A stretch of DNA of 54,301 nt from a virus. The notes below the pieces were generated by a model. That model saw only the letters and a program-made list of their open reading frames with translations, was not told the origin of the DNA and did no database searches. A program made the translations under genes and the position numbers. Positions 28,453-35,145 of the stretch are shown here, in pieces. The DNA lies in the IMG/VR virus record IMGVR_UViG_3300032092_000041, positions 1-54,301 of that record, one strand, 5' to 3'. Within the stretch, counting starts at the first letter, position 1. The number at the start of each line of letters is the position of its first letter.

Positions 28453-29942
28453 AAAAGAGTAGCGAAGAACTATTACAAGAACTTCAAGAAGTGGATGCTT
28501 TAATTGCACAAAAGCGACCACTTACTGGTACAGACCGTCAGCGCCTTAAAGAAATACGAGAAAGAGGTTTTCTTGCCAACATCAGAAATGGTGCGATAGA
28601 GGGCAAACCTCTTAAACAAACTATATCAGAAAATTTCAAAGCCAAAGTAGTTGGCATCAAAGAAAAATTCAATCCATTAAACATCGCTAAATCGCTTGTT
28701 GGTAAAACAGGCGCATCTTTACTTGGCAAAACATTTGGTGCCAATAAAGATACTATGAAGTATTTCTTAGGCGATAAAAAATCTTCAATGTCTTTATCAT
28801 CCGGTGGAAAAATTGGTAGTATCGATACGGCATTTTACACCACGGTAACATCTGGACAAAGAGAAGGTCTCCGTAAAGGTAACTCTGTAGCCGATGTGGC
28901 AGGCAAACTGTTTAATTTAGTAAAAACTCATAATGAAAAAAATAAACTTAATTATGAATTAGAAAAAAACTTTGAGCAAGAATTACATGAAGAAGAAGAA
29001 AGACGCCACAAACAATTAATTGAACAAATTAAAAAAAGTCAAACTACAAAATTAGGTAAAATTAAAATTAAAAAAGAACCTAAGGTTTCTCCTAAAAAAG
29101 AAACAGTAGATAAAATACCAAAAGAAGAAACTAAACCAGCAACAAGTACCAAAGAAACACCTACAATTCAAACACCAAGCACATCAGCATCTAAATCTGG
29201 ACCACTTAGTGCTGGTAGTTTAGCAGTAGGTGGTGCAGTTGCTGCTGGTGGTAGTATGGCTCTTATTATTAAAGAGGAAGGTTTTGCTAAGAAAGCCTAT
29301 CCTGATGGTGGAAAAATTTCAATTGGTTATGGTCACCAAATTAAAGATGATGAATACAAACAAGGTTTTATACAAGCGGGTGACGAACAAATTCCAATTT
29401 TGGGTAATAAAGGAATAGACACTATCATTACTAAAGAGCAGGCACAAAAATTATTAAAAATGGATATGCCAAAGTATGAAGGACAAGCAAAAAAAGATTT
29501 AGGTGATTCTACTTGGAGTAAACTTAATGATAATCAAAAAGCTGCACTAACTAGTTACGCCTATAATGTAGGATCTTTAAAAGGTTTAAAAGGTTTGAAA
29601 ACCGCAATCGATTCGGGAGATACAAATAAAGCTTCAGAAATTATTAGAAATGGTATTGCTACCGAACAAGGCAGGCCTCATCCTGTATTAAAAGCCAGAC
29701 GAGCCCGTGAAGCGGATTTATTTCTTTCCAACTCACCTATATCAACAGTAGCACCAATTCCACAAAGTGGTGCCGTATTGAACAACCAATCAGTTCAAAA
29801 CAAAGATTTAAAAGGCACATCCAAACCAAACAACATTGTTCTAAATACTAGCCAAACAATAAACAATGTGGGTGCAGGACCCTCCACACAAGTATTACAT
29901 ACAGGCAGCGATTTAGATTTACCACTTTTTATGGGTGCATAA
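28449..29942 (+). CDS. Large tail/hub protein with internal GH24 lysozyme domain
   Basis: This 497-residue protein has three parts. Residues 1-165 are a basic helical region (KEKFNPLNIAKSLVG, SIDTAFYTTVTSGQREGLRKG) shared with the next gene. Residues 165-250 are a charged linker rich in Lys, Glu, Pro and Thr. Residues 270-430 form a T4-lysozyme-like domain: IIKEEGFAKKAYPDGGKISIGYGH gives catalytic Glu277 and Asp286 and a Ser at the place of T4 Thr26, followed by LNDNQKAALTSYAYNVG and RRAREADLF. It would cut peptidoglycan during tail penetration. The C-terminus has NNVGAGPSTQVL, resembling the neighbour's end. Position suggests a gp29-like or tape-measure role. Confidence 0.75.
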   Translation: MKKSSEELLQELQEVDALIAQKRPLTGTDRQRLKEIRERGFLANIRNGAIEGKPLKQTISENFKAKVVGIKEKFNPLNIAKSLVGKTGASLLGKTFGANKDTMKYFLGDKKSSMSLSSGGKIGSIDTAFYTTVTSGQREGLRKGNSVADVAGKLFNLVKTHNEKNKLNYELEKNFEQELHEEEERRHKQLIEQIKKSQTTKLGKIKIKKEPKVSPKKETVDKIPKEETKPATSTKETPTIQTPSTSASKSGPLSAGSLAVGGAVAAGGSMALIIKEEGFAKKAYPDGGKISIGYGHQIKDDEYKQGFIQAGDEQIPILGNKGIDTIITKEQAQKLLKMDMPKYEGQAKKDLGDSTWSKLNDNQKAALTSYAYNVGSLKGLKGLKTAIDSGDTNKASEIIRNGIATEQGRPHPVLKARRAREADLFLSNSPISTVAPIPQSGAVLNNQSVQNKDLKGTSKPNNIVLNTSQTINNVGAGPSTQVLHTGSDLDLPLFMGA

Positions 29943-29943
29943 C

Positions 29944-31377
29944 ATGGCCATTAATTCATATCAACAAGCTTCTAGAGTAAACAAAAAATCATTAGGTGAA
30001 CTCATTCGTGAGAAAGCTAGTAGTGGAGAATTTGGCGCAATGAAATCGATTACTGGTGCCATATCAGATAAAATGGCCGCCAGAAGTAAGGGATTCAAAG
30101 AAAAATTTGATTACTTAAACATTGTTAGAATGTTAATGGGTAATACAATGTCATCGATAGTTGGTAGTGCAACTGGCCGCAAAAGAGAAGATATTGAATA
30201 TTTTGCCAACAAAGGTGTGAAAAATAAACAAGGCCGAGCGAATCAAATTAATGAAAGAACTAGTGGTAGTAAACTAAGCAGTATTGAACCGGCTTTATAC
30301 ACCAATGTTTCAGATGGCCAAAAACAAAAACTGAGAAAAGGTGATGGTGTTGCTGATGTGTTGGCAAGGTTATACAACCTAATGAAGGCTGAGTACATTG
30401 CTGAAAGCAAAAAACTTAAAATTGAAAAAAACTTTAAAAAAGAAAAAGATAGAGAAAAAGAAAAATGGCATAAAGAACTATTGGATGCTTTATCTAAACG
30501 AGGTGGTACAGCAACCCCAATAAAAGAACAAAAAGAAGGATTTAACCTTTTAGATTTTATTGGTAATATATTTAAAAATGTGGCCGCAATGGTTGAAAAA
30601 GTTATAACTTCTATTGCAGAAGCACTTTGGGGTGCTATCAAATTTCTTACTAATGGTTTAGCTACTGTTGCTGGAATGTTAGGTCTTAAAAAACTGGCTG
30701 AAAAAGCAATAGGTCAACTTGGCCAAAAAGGTAAAGAAGTACAAAAACCTAAAAAAGGAACAGAAAAATTTACCAAAGAACAAGAAAAAGCTTTAGATAA
30801 AGAATACGGTAAAAAAGTTGAAAAGGCCACCGAAAAAGAAATAGAGAAAAAAACCGAGAAAGCAGGTGTTAAAGGTGCTGCTAAGTCCGCCGGTAAGTCC
30901 ATACTTAAAAAACTTCCTTTTGGATTAGGCCTTGGTGCCGCAGGATACTTCGCTTATGATAGATTAAAAGAAGGTGATGTTGTTGGTGCTGGTTTAGAAC
31001 TTGCTGAAGGTGCAGCTGCAATAGTACCATTTGTTGGCACTGCATTATCTACTGCTATTGGTGCGGTAAGCATGGGTAGAGATATATCTAAGTCTACCTC
31101 GCCAGAATCTAGTCAATCACAGTCAGTTCCAACCGCAACACCCGAGGCACCACAAGCCAATCCTATTACCAGCAGAGTACAATCAGCGATTGATGAAAAT
31201 GTTAATTTAGAAAATGCTGAGTTTGCTGGTATGCATAATGTTGTGGTAGATGCTTCTACGAAAGTCAATAGTGTTGGTGCTGGAGGCCGAGGCGTACTAC
31301 TTGATACAACGGTAAATGTTCGTACTGATGACCCCACACTTCAAAAAATTCTTAAACAAAATCTTAGACCGACTTAA
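29944..31377 (+). CDS. Large tail protein, paralogue of the preceding gene; hydrophobic C-terminal half
   Basis: This 477-residue protein starts at ATG 29944, 1 bp after the previous stop. The N-terminal 160 residues parallel the upstream protein: FKEKFDYLNIVRMLMG against IKEKFNPLNIAKSLVG, and SIEPALYTNVSDGQKQKLRKGDGVADV against SIDTAFYTTVTSGQREGLRKGNSVADV. It lacks the lysozyme domain. Instead it carries helical, hydrophobic stretches near residues 215-255 and 325-385 (PFGLGLGAAGYFAYD, AAIVPFVGTALSTAIGAV) that could be membrane-active. The charged middle (KATEKEIEKKTEK) suggests coiled coil. It ends in VNSVGAGGRGVLLDTTVNV. A tape-measure or hub role like T4 gp29 is plausible but unproven. 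Confidence 0.7.
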   Translation: MAINSYQQASRVNKKSLGELIREKASSGEFGAMKSITGAISDKMAARSKGFKEKFDYLNIVRMLMGNTMSSIVGSATGRKREDIEYFANKGVKNKQGRANQINERTSGSKLSSIEPALYTNVSDGQKQKLRKGDGVADVLARLYNLMKAEYIAESKKLKIEKNFKKEKDREKEKWHKELLDALSKRGGTATPIKEQKEGFNLLDFIGNIFKNVAAMVEKVITSIAEALWGAIKFLTNGLATVAGMLGLKKLAEKAIGQLGQKGKEVQKPKKGTEKFTKEQEKALDKEYGKKVEKATEKEIEKKTEKAGVKGAAKSAGKSILKKLPFGLGLGAAGYFAYDRLKEGDVVGAGLELAEGAAAIVPFVGTALSTAIGAVSMGRDISKSTSPESSQSQSVPTATPEAPQANPITSRVQSAIDENVNLENAEFAGMHNVVVDASTKVNSVGAGGRGVLLDTTVNVRTDDPTLQKILKQNLRPT

Positions 31378-31386
31378 CCAATAAAA

Positions 31387-31406
31387 AACCCCGCCGTAGC
31401 GGGGTT
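31387..31406. terminator. Bidirectional terminator between convergent operons
   Basis: AACCCCGC and GCGGGGTT form a perfect 8-bp stem around a CGTA loop. The stem is preceded on the plus strand by ATAAAA, so the leftward RNA has a U-rich run after the hairpin; the rightward U-tract is weak. It sits in the 48-bp gap between the converging tail-protein and gp32 genes. Confidence 0.85.
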
Positions 31407-31425
31407 CGTACACACATGGGAAAAC

Positions 31426-32307
31426 TTAATCTTCTTCTGCCAACTTGGCAAAATAAGACATATCATCATCATCTTCATGAATCTTTGGTTCAACTGACTT
31501 AGGAGCAGTACGAACTTGCTCTTTAATAGTTTCTACGGTTGTCTTTGGTGCAACTACTTCACCATTCAAACCAAGAACTTTGTCAAGGCGTTGCTTCAAC
31601 TCATCATAAGATTTAAACTCTTTACCAGCAGTCAATTCATTCAAAGAGAACTCTGACTTCCAGATTTTCTCTAATGCTGCATCATCATCTAATAGAGCAG
31701 TTGGTGAATCAAACTCTGACTTATCATAGTTCTGATAACCTTCTACCTTACGAATCTTCAACTTGAAGTTAGCACCTTTCCACATATCAAATGGATTGAT
31801 TGGTGATTCATCTTCAAACTGTGGATTCATTGCTTCAGTAATCTTATCAAAGATTTTCTTACCAAAGCGGAACAATTTCACTTTGCCTTCATTTTCTGGA
31901 TGTTTAGGATCCGAAACGATATACACATTGGCAACATAATTTAACTTACGTTTCTGTTTGCGAACAACATCTTTATTCGCTTCAATGCCAGAATTCCATA
32001 ATGTAGAATTGTGTTCACATACTGGACATTGTTGATTCTTTGTGGTCAAACAATTATCAATTAACCAACCACCAGGTCCTTGAAAACCATGGGAGAAGAT
32101 TTTAACCCAAGGCAGACCATCTTCACCATCGGCTTCAGATGCTGGTAAGAAACGGATAGTGGCCATGCCATTACCTGCTTTATCAACTTCTGGTTTCCAA
32201 TAGTTATCGGACTTTTCAGAACCTTCGGATGTTTGGGAGAGTGCCTCAACTGCTTTAGCAAGTTTGTCGAGGTTGCCGGATTGGCGTTTTAGATTTGCGA
32301 AACTCAT
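31426..32307 (-). CDS. 32: Single-stranded DNA-binding protein gp32
   Basis: This 293-residue protein matches T4 gp32 in length (301) and plan. The basic N-terminus carries the LAST-like MSFANLKRQSGNLDKL used for cooperativity. The core zinc site is His73, Cys86, Cys94 and Cys97 (FSHGFQGPGG, then CLTTKNQQCPVC). The OB fold continues with WKGANFKLKIRKVEGYQNYDKSEF. The C-terminus is acidic (EPKIHEDDDDM), for partner binding. It coats ssDNA in replication, recombination and repair. AAAGGTAA gives a good ribosome site. The gp32-gp59-gp33 order is the same as in T4, with one gene inserted. Confidence 0.93.
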   Translation of the reverse strand: MSFANLKRQSGNLDKLAKAVEALSQTSEGSEKSDNYWKPEVDKAGNGMATIRFLPASEADGEDGLPWVKIFSHGFQGPGGWLIDNCLTTKNQQCPVCEHNSTLWNSGIEANKDVVRKQKRKLNYVANVYIVSDPKHPENEGKVKLFRFGKKIFDKITEAMNPQFEDESPINPFDMWKGANFKLKIRKVEGYQNYDKSEFDSPTALLDDDAALEKIWKSEFSLNELTAGKEFKSYDELKQRLDKVLGLNGEVVAPKTTVETIKEQVRTAPKSVEPKIHEDDDDMSYFAKLAEED

Positions 32308-32341
32308 AGTATTACCTTTCGTATTAACGGAGTATAAACGG

Positions 32342-32369
32342 AATATATCAAATTACTTCTCATAATCAA
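32342..32369 (-). promoter_or_regulatory. Candidate promoter of gp32
   Basis: In the 93-bp gap upstream of gp32 the minus strand shows TTGATT (32364-32369), a 16-bp spacer and TATATT (32342-32347). This is a fair sigma70-type match lying about 35 bp before the start codon. The remaining leader is AT-rich; no operator-like repeat was noticed. Confidence 0.4.
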
Positions 32370-32400
32370 CTGCTAGTATATCATAGTATTTAGGCGTTTG

Positions 32401-32892
32401 TCAAATGTACATATGCAATATTGCCATAGTACTGTGCCAGTCTTTATGTAGAATACCAATACCACCTTTTGCTGTCCATTGAGTGATGTTTATTTCAGTA
32501 TCATCAATAAGAATGCAATCTGGTTCTGCATAGTTCTGTTTCAACCTTTTACCTGGTACTATAATAGGGTAAAACGTAATGCCGTGTTTTTCCAACCACA
32601 ACATTTTTTGTTTAGAAACATCATCATGGCGTTTTTCGCTTGACGATGAGGTAAGCATCTGAGTAAGTACATTGGATTTTCTCAAATATTCCAAACCTTC
32701 TGCTGCGCCTGGCATTAAATCTAGGCTAGCAAACTGTTGTGTAGCAATAAACTCACTAAAAAACTTATCAAATTGTTTGTGTTTCTCTGCATCTTTTGGT
32801 GCCATGTTATAGAGTTCTCTATATCGCTTATCAAAATCAGCAATAACTCCATCCATGTCCAAATAAACACATTTAATGTTAGGCCTGTTCAT
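32401..32892 (-). CDS. HAD-family phosphatase, 5'(3')-deoxyribonucleotidase-like
   Basis: This 163-residue protein has the HAD motif I VYLDMDGVIADFD (nucleophile Asp12, acid Asp14), a motif II-like MLTSSSSEKRHDD, a Lys in SKQKMLWLEKHG and a motif IV CILIDDTEINI. Size and motif spacing fit the 5'(3')-deoxyribonucleotidase/NT5C-like group common in T4-like phages. There such enzymes may balance nucleotide pools or repair 3'-phosphates. The substrate is not certain. It lies between gp32 and gp59 and overlaps the gp59 stop by 14 bp. Confidence 0.8.
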   Translation of the reverse strand: MNRPNIKCVYLDMDGVIADFDKRYRELYNMAPKDAEKHKQFDKFFSEFIATQQFASLDLMPGAAEGLEYLRKSNVLTQMLTSSSSEKRHDDVSKQKMLWLEKHGITFYPIIVPGKRLKQNYAEPDCILIDDTEINITQWTAKGGIGILHKDWHSTMAILHMYI

Positions 32893-33499
32893 GTATCTTT
32901 TTCTTTAAAATATGTAAAAACTTTTCTTTATCGTATTGTATAAATGGTGTATATCTTTGTATTAATCGTTTGTGTGTTGGCCAAATAATATCTTCGGTGA
33001 TTTGTTTTTCCCATCTTGGCATACAACCCACCAAATCAACCAATATACAAACTGATTCCAACGATACCTGATTCTTCATCAATTTTGTGATAATCATTGG
33101 CCATCCGCCATCGATGGGCTTTAGTATATCATCACGGTTAACAAATTCAGCACCATCTACCAAATCAAACAAATACATTATATCATTCTCAAAGGTATAA
33201 GTCAAGCTTTGTTGCCGTTTTTGCCACTTGGCATAGTTCTCATCACCATCTTGTAGTAATTCACCAACCCAATCACCTTTACCTTCTATGAAGTTTGCCA
33301 CATAGAATGATTTCAATTCTTCCAAATCATACTTGCGAGATAACTTGTAGAATTGGTATTTGGATTTATTTGTGGTAAACGACTGCTTTGATACATTGGT
33401 CTTGCCGCTGTATTTAAAGTAGTTGTATGAATCGGAAGTAAAATGAAGCTTCAAGGCATTCCATAATGCGTATGCTTCAAAACCGGTATTCTCGGTCAT
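32879..33499 (-). CDS. 59: Helicase loader gp59
   Basis: This 206-residue protein (T4 gp59: 217) contains YNYFKYSGKTNVSKQSF, KYQFYKLSRKYDLEELKSFYVANFIE and YTFENDIMYLFD, corresponding to conserved T4 gp59 segments (YDVIKYN, FFQKLSEKYKLKELALIFISNL, FKFEEDI). It loads the gp41 helicase onto gp32-coated forks. Location near gp32 and next to gp33 repeats the T4 order. The start overlaps the gp33 stop by 4 bp. Confidence 0.88.
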   Translation of the reverse strand: MTENTGFEAYALWNALKLHFTSDSYNYFKYSGKTNVSKQSFTTNKSKYQFYKLSRKYDLEELKSFYVANFIEGKGDWVGELLQDGDENYAKWQKRQQSLTYTFENDIMYLFDLVDGAEFVNRDDILKPIDGGWPMIITKLMKNQVSLESVCILVDLVGCMPRWEKQITEDIIWPTHKRLIQRYTPFIQYDKEKFLHILKKKIHEQA

Positions 33500-33717
33500 A
33501 TTGGTAGCTTAGAAGTTTTCTTTAGTAGATTTAAGTCTTGTGCTTCCAATTTAATCTTAGCCTTTAATGCGGCAGAGATTAATGTGGCAGACACCTCGAT
33601 TTCTAAACCACTTTCTTTACAATGATGGCATATTGCATCCATCAAGGTCAATTTTTCTGTCTTAGCAACCTGTTCAATCAAATCACTAAAATGTTTTATT
33701 TCATCTTTAGTAGGCAT
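33496..33717 (-). CDS. 33: Late transcription coactivator gp33-like
   Basis: This 73-residue protein contains KLTLMDAICHHCKESGLEIEVSATLISAALKAKIK and ends in EAQDLNLLKKTSKLPI. The helix pattern and the position beside gp59 match the short gp33 proteins of aquatic T4-like phages (T4 gp33 is 112). gp33 bridges the RNA polymerase flap and the gp45 clamp to activate late promoters, consistent with the TATAAATA-type octamers in this window. The sequence is too short for certainty, but synteny is strong. Confidence 0.78.
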   Translation of the reverse strand: MPTKDEIKHFSDLIEQVAKTEKLTLMDAICHHCKESGLEIEVSATLISAALKAKIKLEAQDLNLLKKTSKLPI

Positions 33718-33736
33718 TATGTTATACTTTCAATTA

Positions 33737-34243
33737 TTAGTTTCTTGCATAGAATACATGGTTACCTATCTTGGCCACTACTCGGTTTTTCCAACCAGGA
33801 TTTACATATACTGCATGATAGAATTGTGCATTTGTGCTTGCTATTTTATCATGTAATATTGGTTCTGTCAATGCTTTGCGTGCTACTATTTCCGATTCTT
33901 CCCAAGCGTATTTGTTTCTTACTGCCAAATTCTTTAAACAAGTCCAACTAAATTGGCAGGTACCTAATGTTCTTTGATATACCACACCACAAATGGTAGA
34001 TGGAAATCTAGAATCATTAACACGATTGATGGTAACTTGTGCTACTGCCAGTTTGCCTTCGTAAGATTCTCCGGCTGCCTCAAAGTAAATATTTTTAGCT
34101 AAGCAGTCTAATTGTTTGTTGAAGTCCTCATTGACTTCTTGTTTGATATTATTATCCTTAATTTCTTGTGAAATAGAAGGTATTGAAATTAGTAGTGAGG
34201 CGGCCAAAATTCCGACCAGCACTTGTTTAATGTGATGAAACAT
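33737..34243 (-). CDS. Secreted SleB-type cell wall hydrolase (candidate endolysin)
   Basis: This 168-residue protein has a basic start, a hydrophobic segment at residues 8-24 (VLVGILAASLLISIPSI) and then a hydrolase_2/SleB domain: CLAKNIYFEAAGESYEGKLAVAQVTINRV, with the family's catalytic Glu at about residue 55, and GTCQFSWTC and NAQFYHAVYVNPGW. SleB-like enzymes are lytic transglycosylases that cut peptidoglycan. The hydrophobic N-terminus could be a cleaved signal or a signal-anchor-release segment, allowing export by the host Sec system without a holin. GGAGATATA precedes the ATG. Confidence 0.85.
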   Translation of the reverse strand: MFHHIKQVLVGILAASLLISIPSISQEIKDNNIKQEVNEDFNKQLDCLAKNIYFEAAGESYEGKLAVAQVTINRVNDSRFPSTICGVVYQRTLGTCQFSWTCLKNLAVRNKYAWEESEIVARKALTEPILHDKIASTNAQFYHAVYVNPGWKNRVVAKIGNHVFYARN

Positions 34244-34262
34244 TATATCTCCTTGTTAAGGC

Positions 34263-34282
34263 CGACCTGGCGAACCAGGTCG
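34263..34282 (-). terminator. UUCG-type hairpin before SleB gene
   Basis: On the minus strand CGACCTGG-TTCG-CCAGGTCG is a perfect 8-bp stem capped by the very stable UUCG tetraloop. It lies in the 50-bp gap between the small upstream gene and SleB. No U-tract follows, so it may be an RNA-stabilising or processing element, or a partial terminator, rather than a full terminator. Confidence 0.6.
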
Positions 34283-34293
34283 AACATCTCCAA

Positions 34294-34566
34294 TTACGAA
34301 TTTGATTTCGATTTTATTTTAACTTCAGGTTGTGGAGGGGTTTGAGAAACGAATAGATTGAGGGCTTCCGCCTTCTTAACTATGTCTGTTTCTGTGGGGA
34401 ATGGTGGCAACTCGGGGATATCAGGTGACTCTAAACCGGCAATCTTTGCTGCCTCGACCTGTGTGTGCCATTGTTCTAGTTTAGCGCTTCTGTTGTATGA
34501 ATACTCATCAGATACTAAACCTTGCGCCATCTTTAATAATTCTAGGCGAATTTCATAGGGTGTCAT
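34294..34566 (-). CDS. Small conserved phage protein of unknown function
   Basis: This 90-residue acidic protein begins MTPYEIRLELLKMAQGLVSDEY. The N-terminal helix pattern and a Pro-rich middle (SPDIPELPPFPTETD) recur in short proteins near gp32/gp33 of aquatic T4-like phages. The ribosome site AAGGAG at 34574-34579 is strong and lies 7 bp before the ATG, so translation is likely. It starts just past the 3' end of the tmRNA coding piece and may share its transcript. No function is proposed. Confidence 0.7.
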   Translation of the reverse strand: MTPYEIRLELLKMAQGLVSDEYSYNRSAKLEQWHTQVEAAKIAGLESPDIPELPPFPTETDIVKKAEALNLFVSQTPPQPEVKIKSKSNS

Positions 34567-34681
34567 ATTGTTACTCCTTGTGTGTGTTTATGTGTATTAC
34601 CAGCGGTTTGTGTGTTGCTGGTGTTTTATTTATCCAGGTGATTCTGTTGCTAAGTTCACCTGGCGAAACTCCGCTTACCTA

Positions 34682-34714
34682 TCAGGCAGCAAGTGCATAC
34701 TTATTATCGTTTGC
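34682..34714 (-). other. tmRNA tag reading frame (ANDNKYALAA)
   Basis: Resume codon GCA at 34714-34712 begins Ala-Asn-Asp-Asn-Lys-Tyr-Ala-Leu-Ala-Ala, then tandem stops TGA TAG. With the alanine carried by the tmRNA itself, the full tag would be AANDNKYALAA. The AND start and ALAA end match bacterial tags recognised by ClpXP and SspB-type adaptors, so tagged proteins should be degraded by host proteases. Confidence 0.9.
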
Positions 34715-34795
34715 GTTTAATTTAAATAGTTTTTACGGCTTCTCTGCCGATTCTCCATTGTTCTAATTATTGCCATGTCGAATCTAGGCACCCCC

Positions 34796-34863
34796 ATCAG
34801 AAGTATATTGCCACAACTATATTGTGTGTTTGCTACCGATAACTCGGTTCGTCAATATACTTT
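34796..34863 (-). other. tmRNA intervening spacer with processing helix
   Basis: The 68-nt segment between the CCA end and the coding-piece 5' G is removed when a permuted tmRNA matures. It is bounded by a perfect 10-bp inverted repeat, AAGTATATTG at 34801-34810 and CAATATACTT at 34853-34862, which would extend the acceptor stem in the precursor and hold both ends together for RNase processing. Confidence 0.75.
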
Positions 34864-34923
34864 TGGTGGAGGTGGTGGGAATCGCACCCACGTCCACAAC
34901 AACGTTCAAACAACTTCTACGAA

Positions 34924-35055
34924 TTACTTTACCGCTTCGGTATGTTTATGCTTAAGGCTTTTCTTTAACAATTTAAACCATAGTTTTTTAATCAATGGCG
35001 TATCATGCTTAATTTCAGCCTCATATAAATTTTTAATTAACTCTTTAACTTTCAT
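34924..35055 (-). CDS. Small basic protein upstream of tmRNA
   Basis: This 43-codon frame begins MKVKELIKNLYEAEIKHD and ends SLKHKHTEAVK. It is helical and basic with a central LIKKLWFKLLKKS. TCGGAAA precedes the ATG at low strength. The stop codon lies a few bases before the start of the tmRNA acceptor piece, so the two would share a transcript. Similar short Lys-rich helices occur in cyanophage-like genomes, but no function is known. It could also be a leader whose translation affects tmRNA processing. Confidence 0.5.
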   Translation of the reverse strand: MKVKELIKNLYEAEIKHDTPLIKKLWFKLLKKSLKHKHTEAVK

Positions 35056-35145
35056 TTTCCGACCCACCACTTATTTTAACGAAATAAGAAACTATTGTAA
35101 CATAAAACTATTTAGATGTCAACCATCGTTGGCATTATTACCGTT

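Larger units (their letters stand above)
34599..34920 (-). ncRNA. ssrA: Circularly permuted two-piece tmRNA
   Basis: On the minus strand the acceptor piece comes first and the coding piece second, the permuted order. The acceptor piece ends in CACCTCC-A-CCA (34864-34874), after a T arm with stem GTGGG/CCCAC. After a 68-nt spacer the coding piece starts GGGGGTG (34795-34789), followed by GATTCGACATGG, the usual tmRNA 5' motif. The two ends pair as a 7-bp acceptor stem with G3-U70, the alanine identity pair. The tag frame lies at 34682-34714. Hairpins CCAGGTGA/TCACCTGG (34634-34663) and ACCAGC/GCTGGT (34599-34622) follow the tag. Two-piece tmRNAs are known in Alphaproteobacteria, some cyanobacteria and some Betaproteobacteria. 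The outer ends are approximate. Confidence 0.9.
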
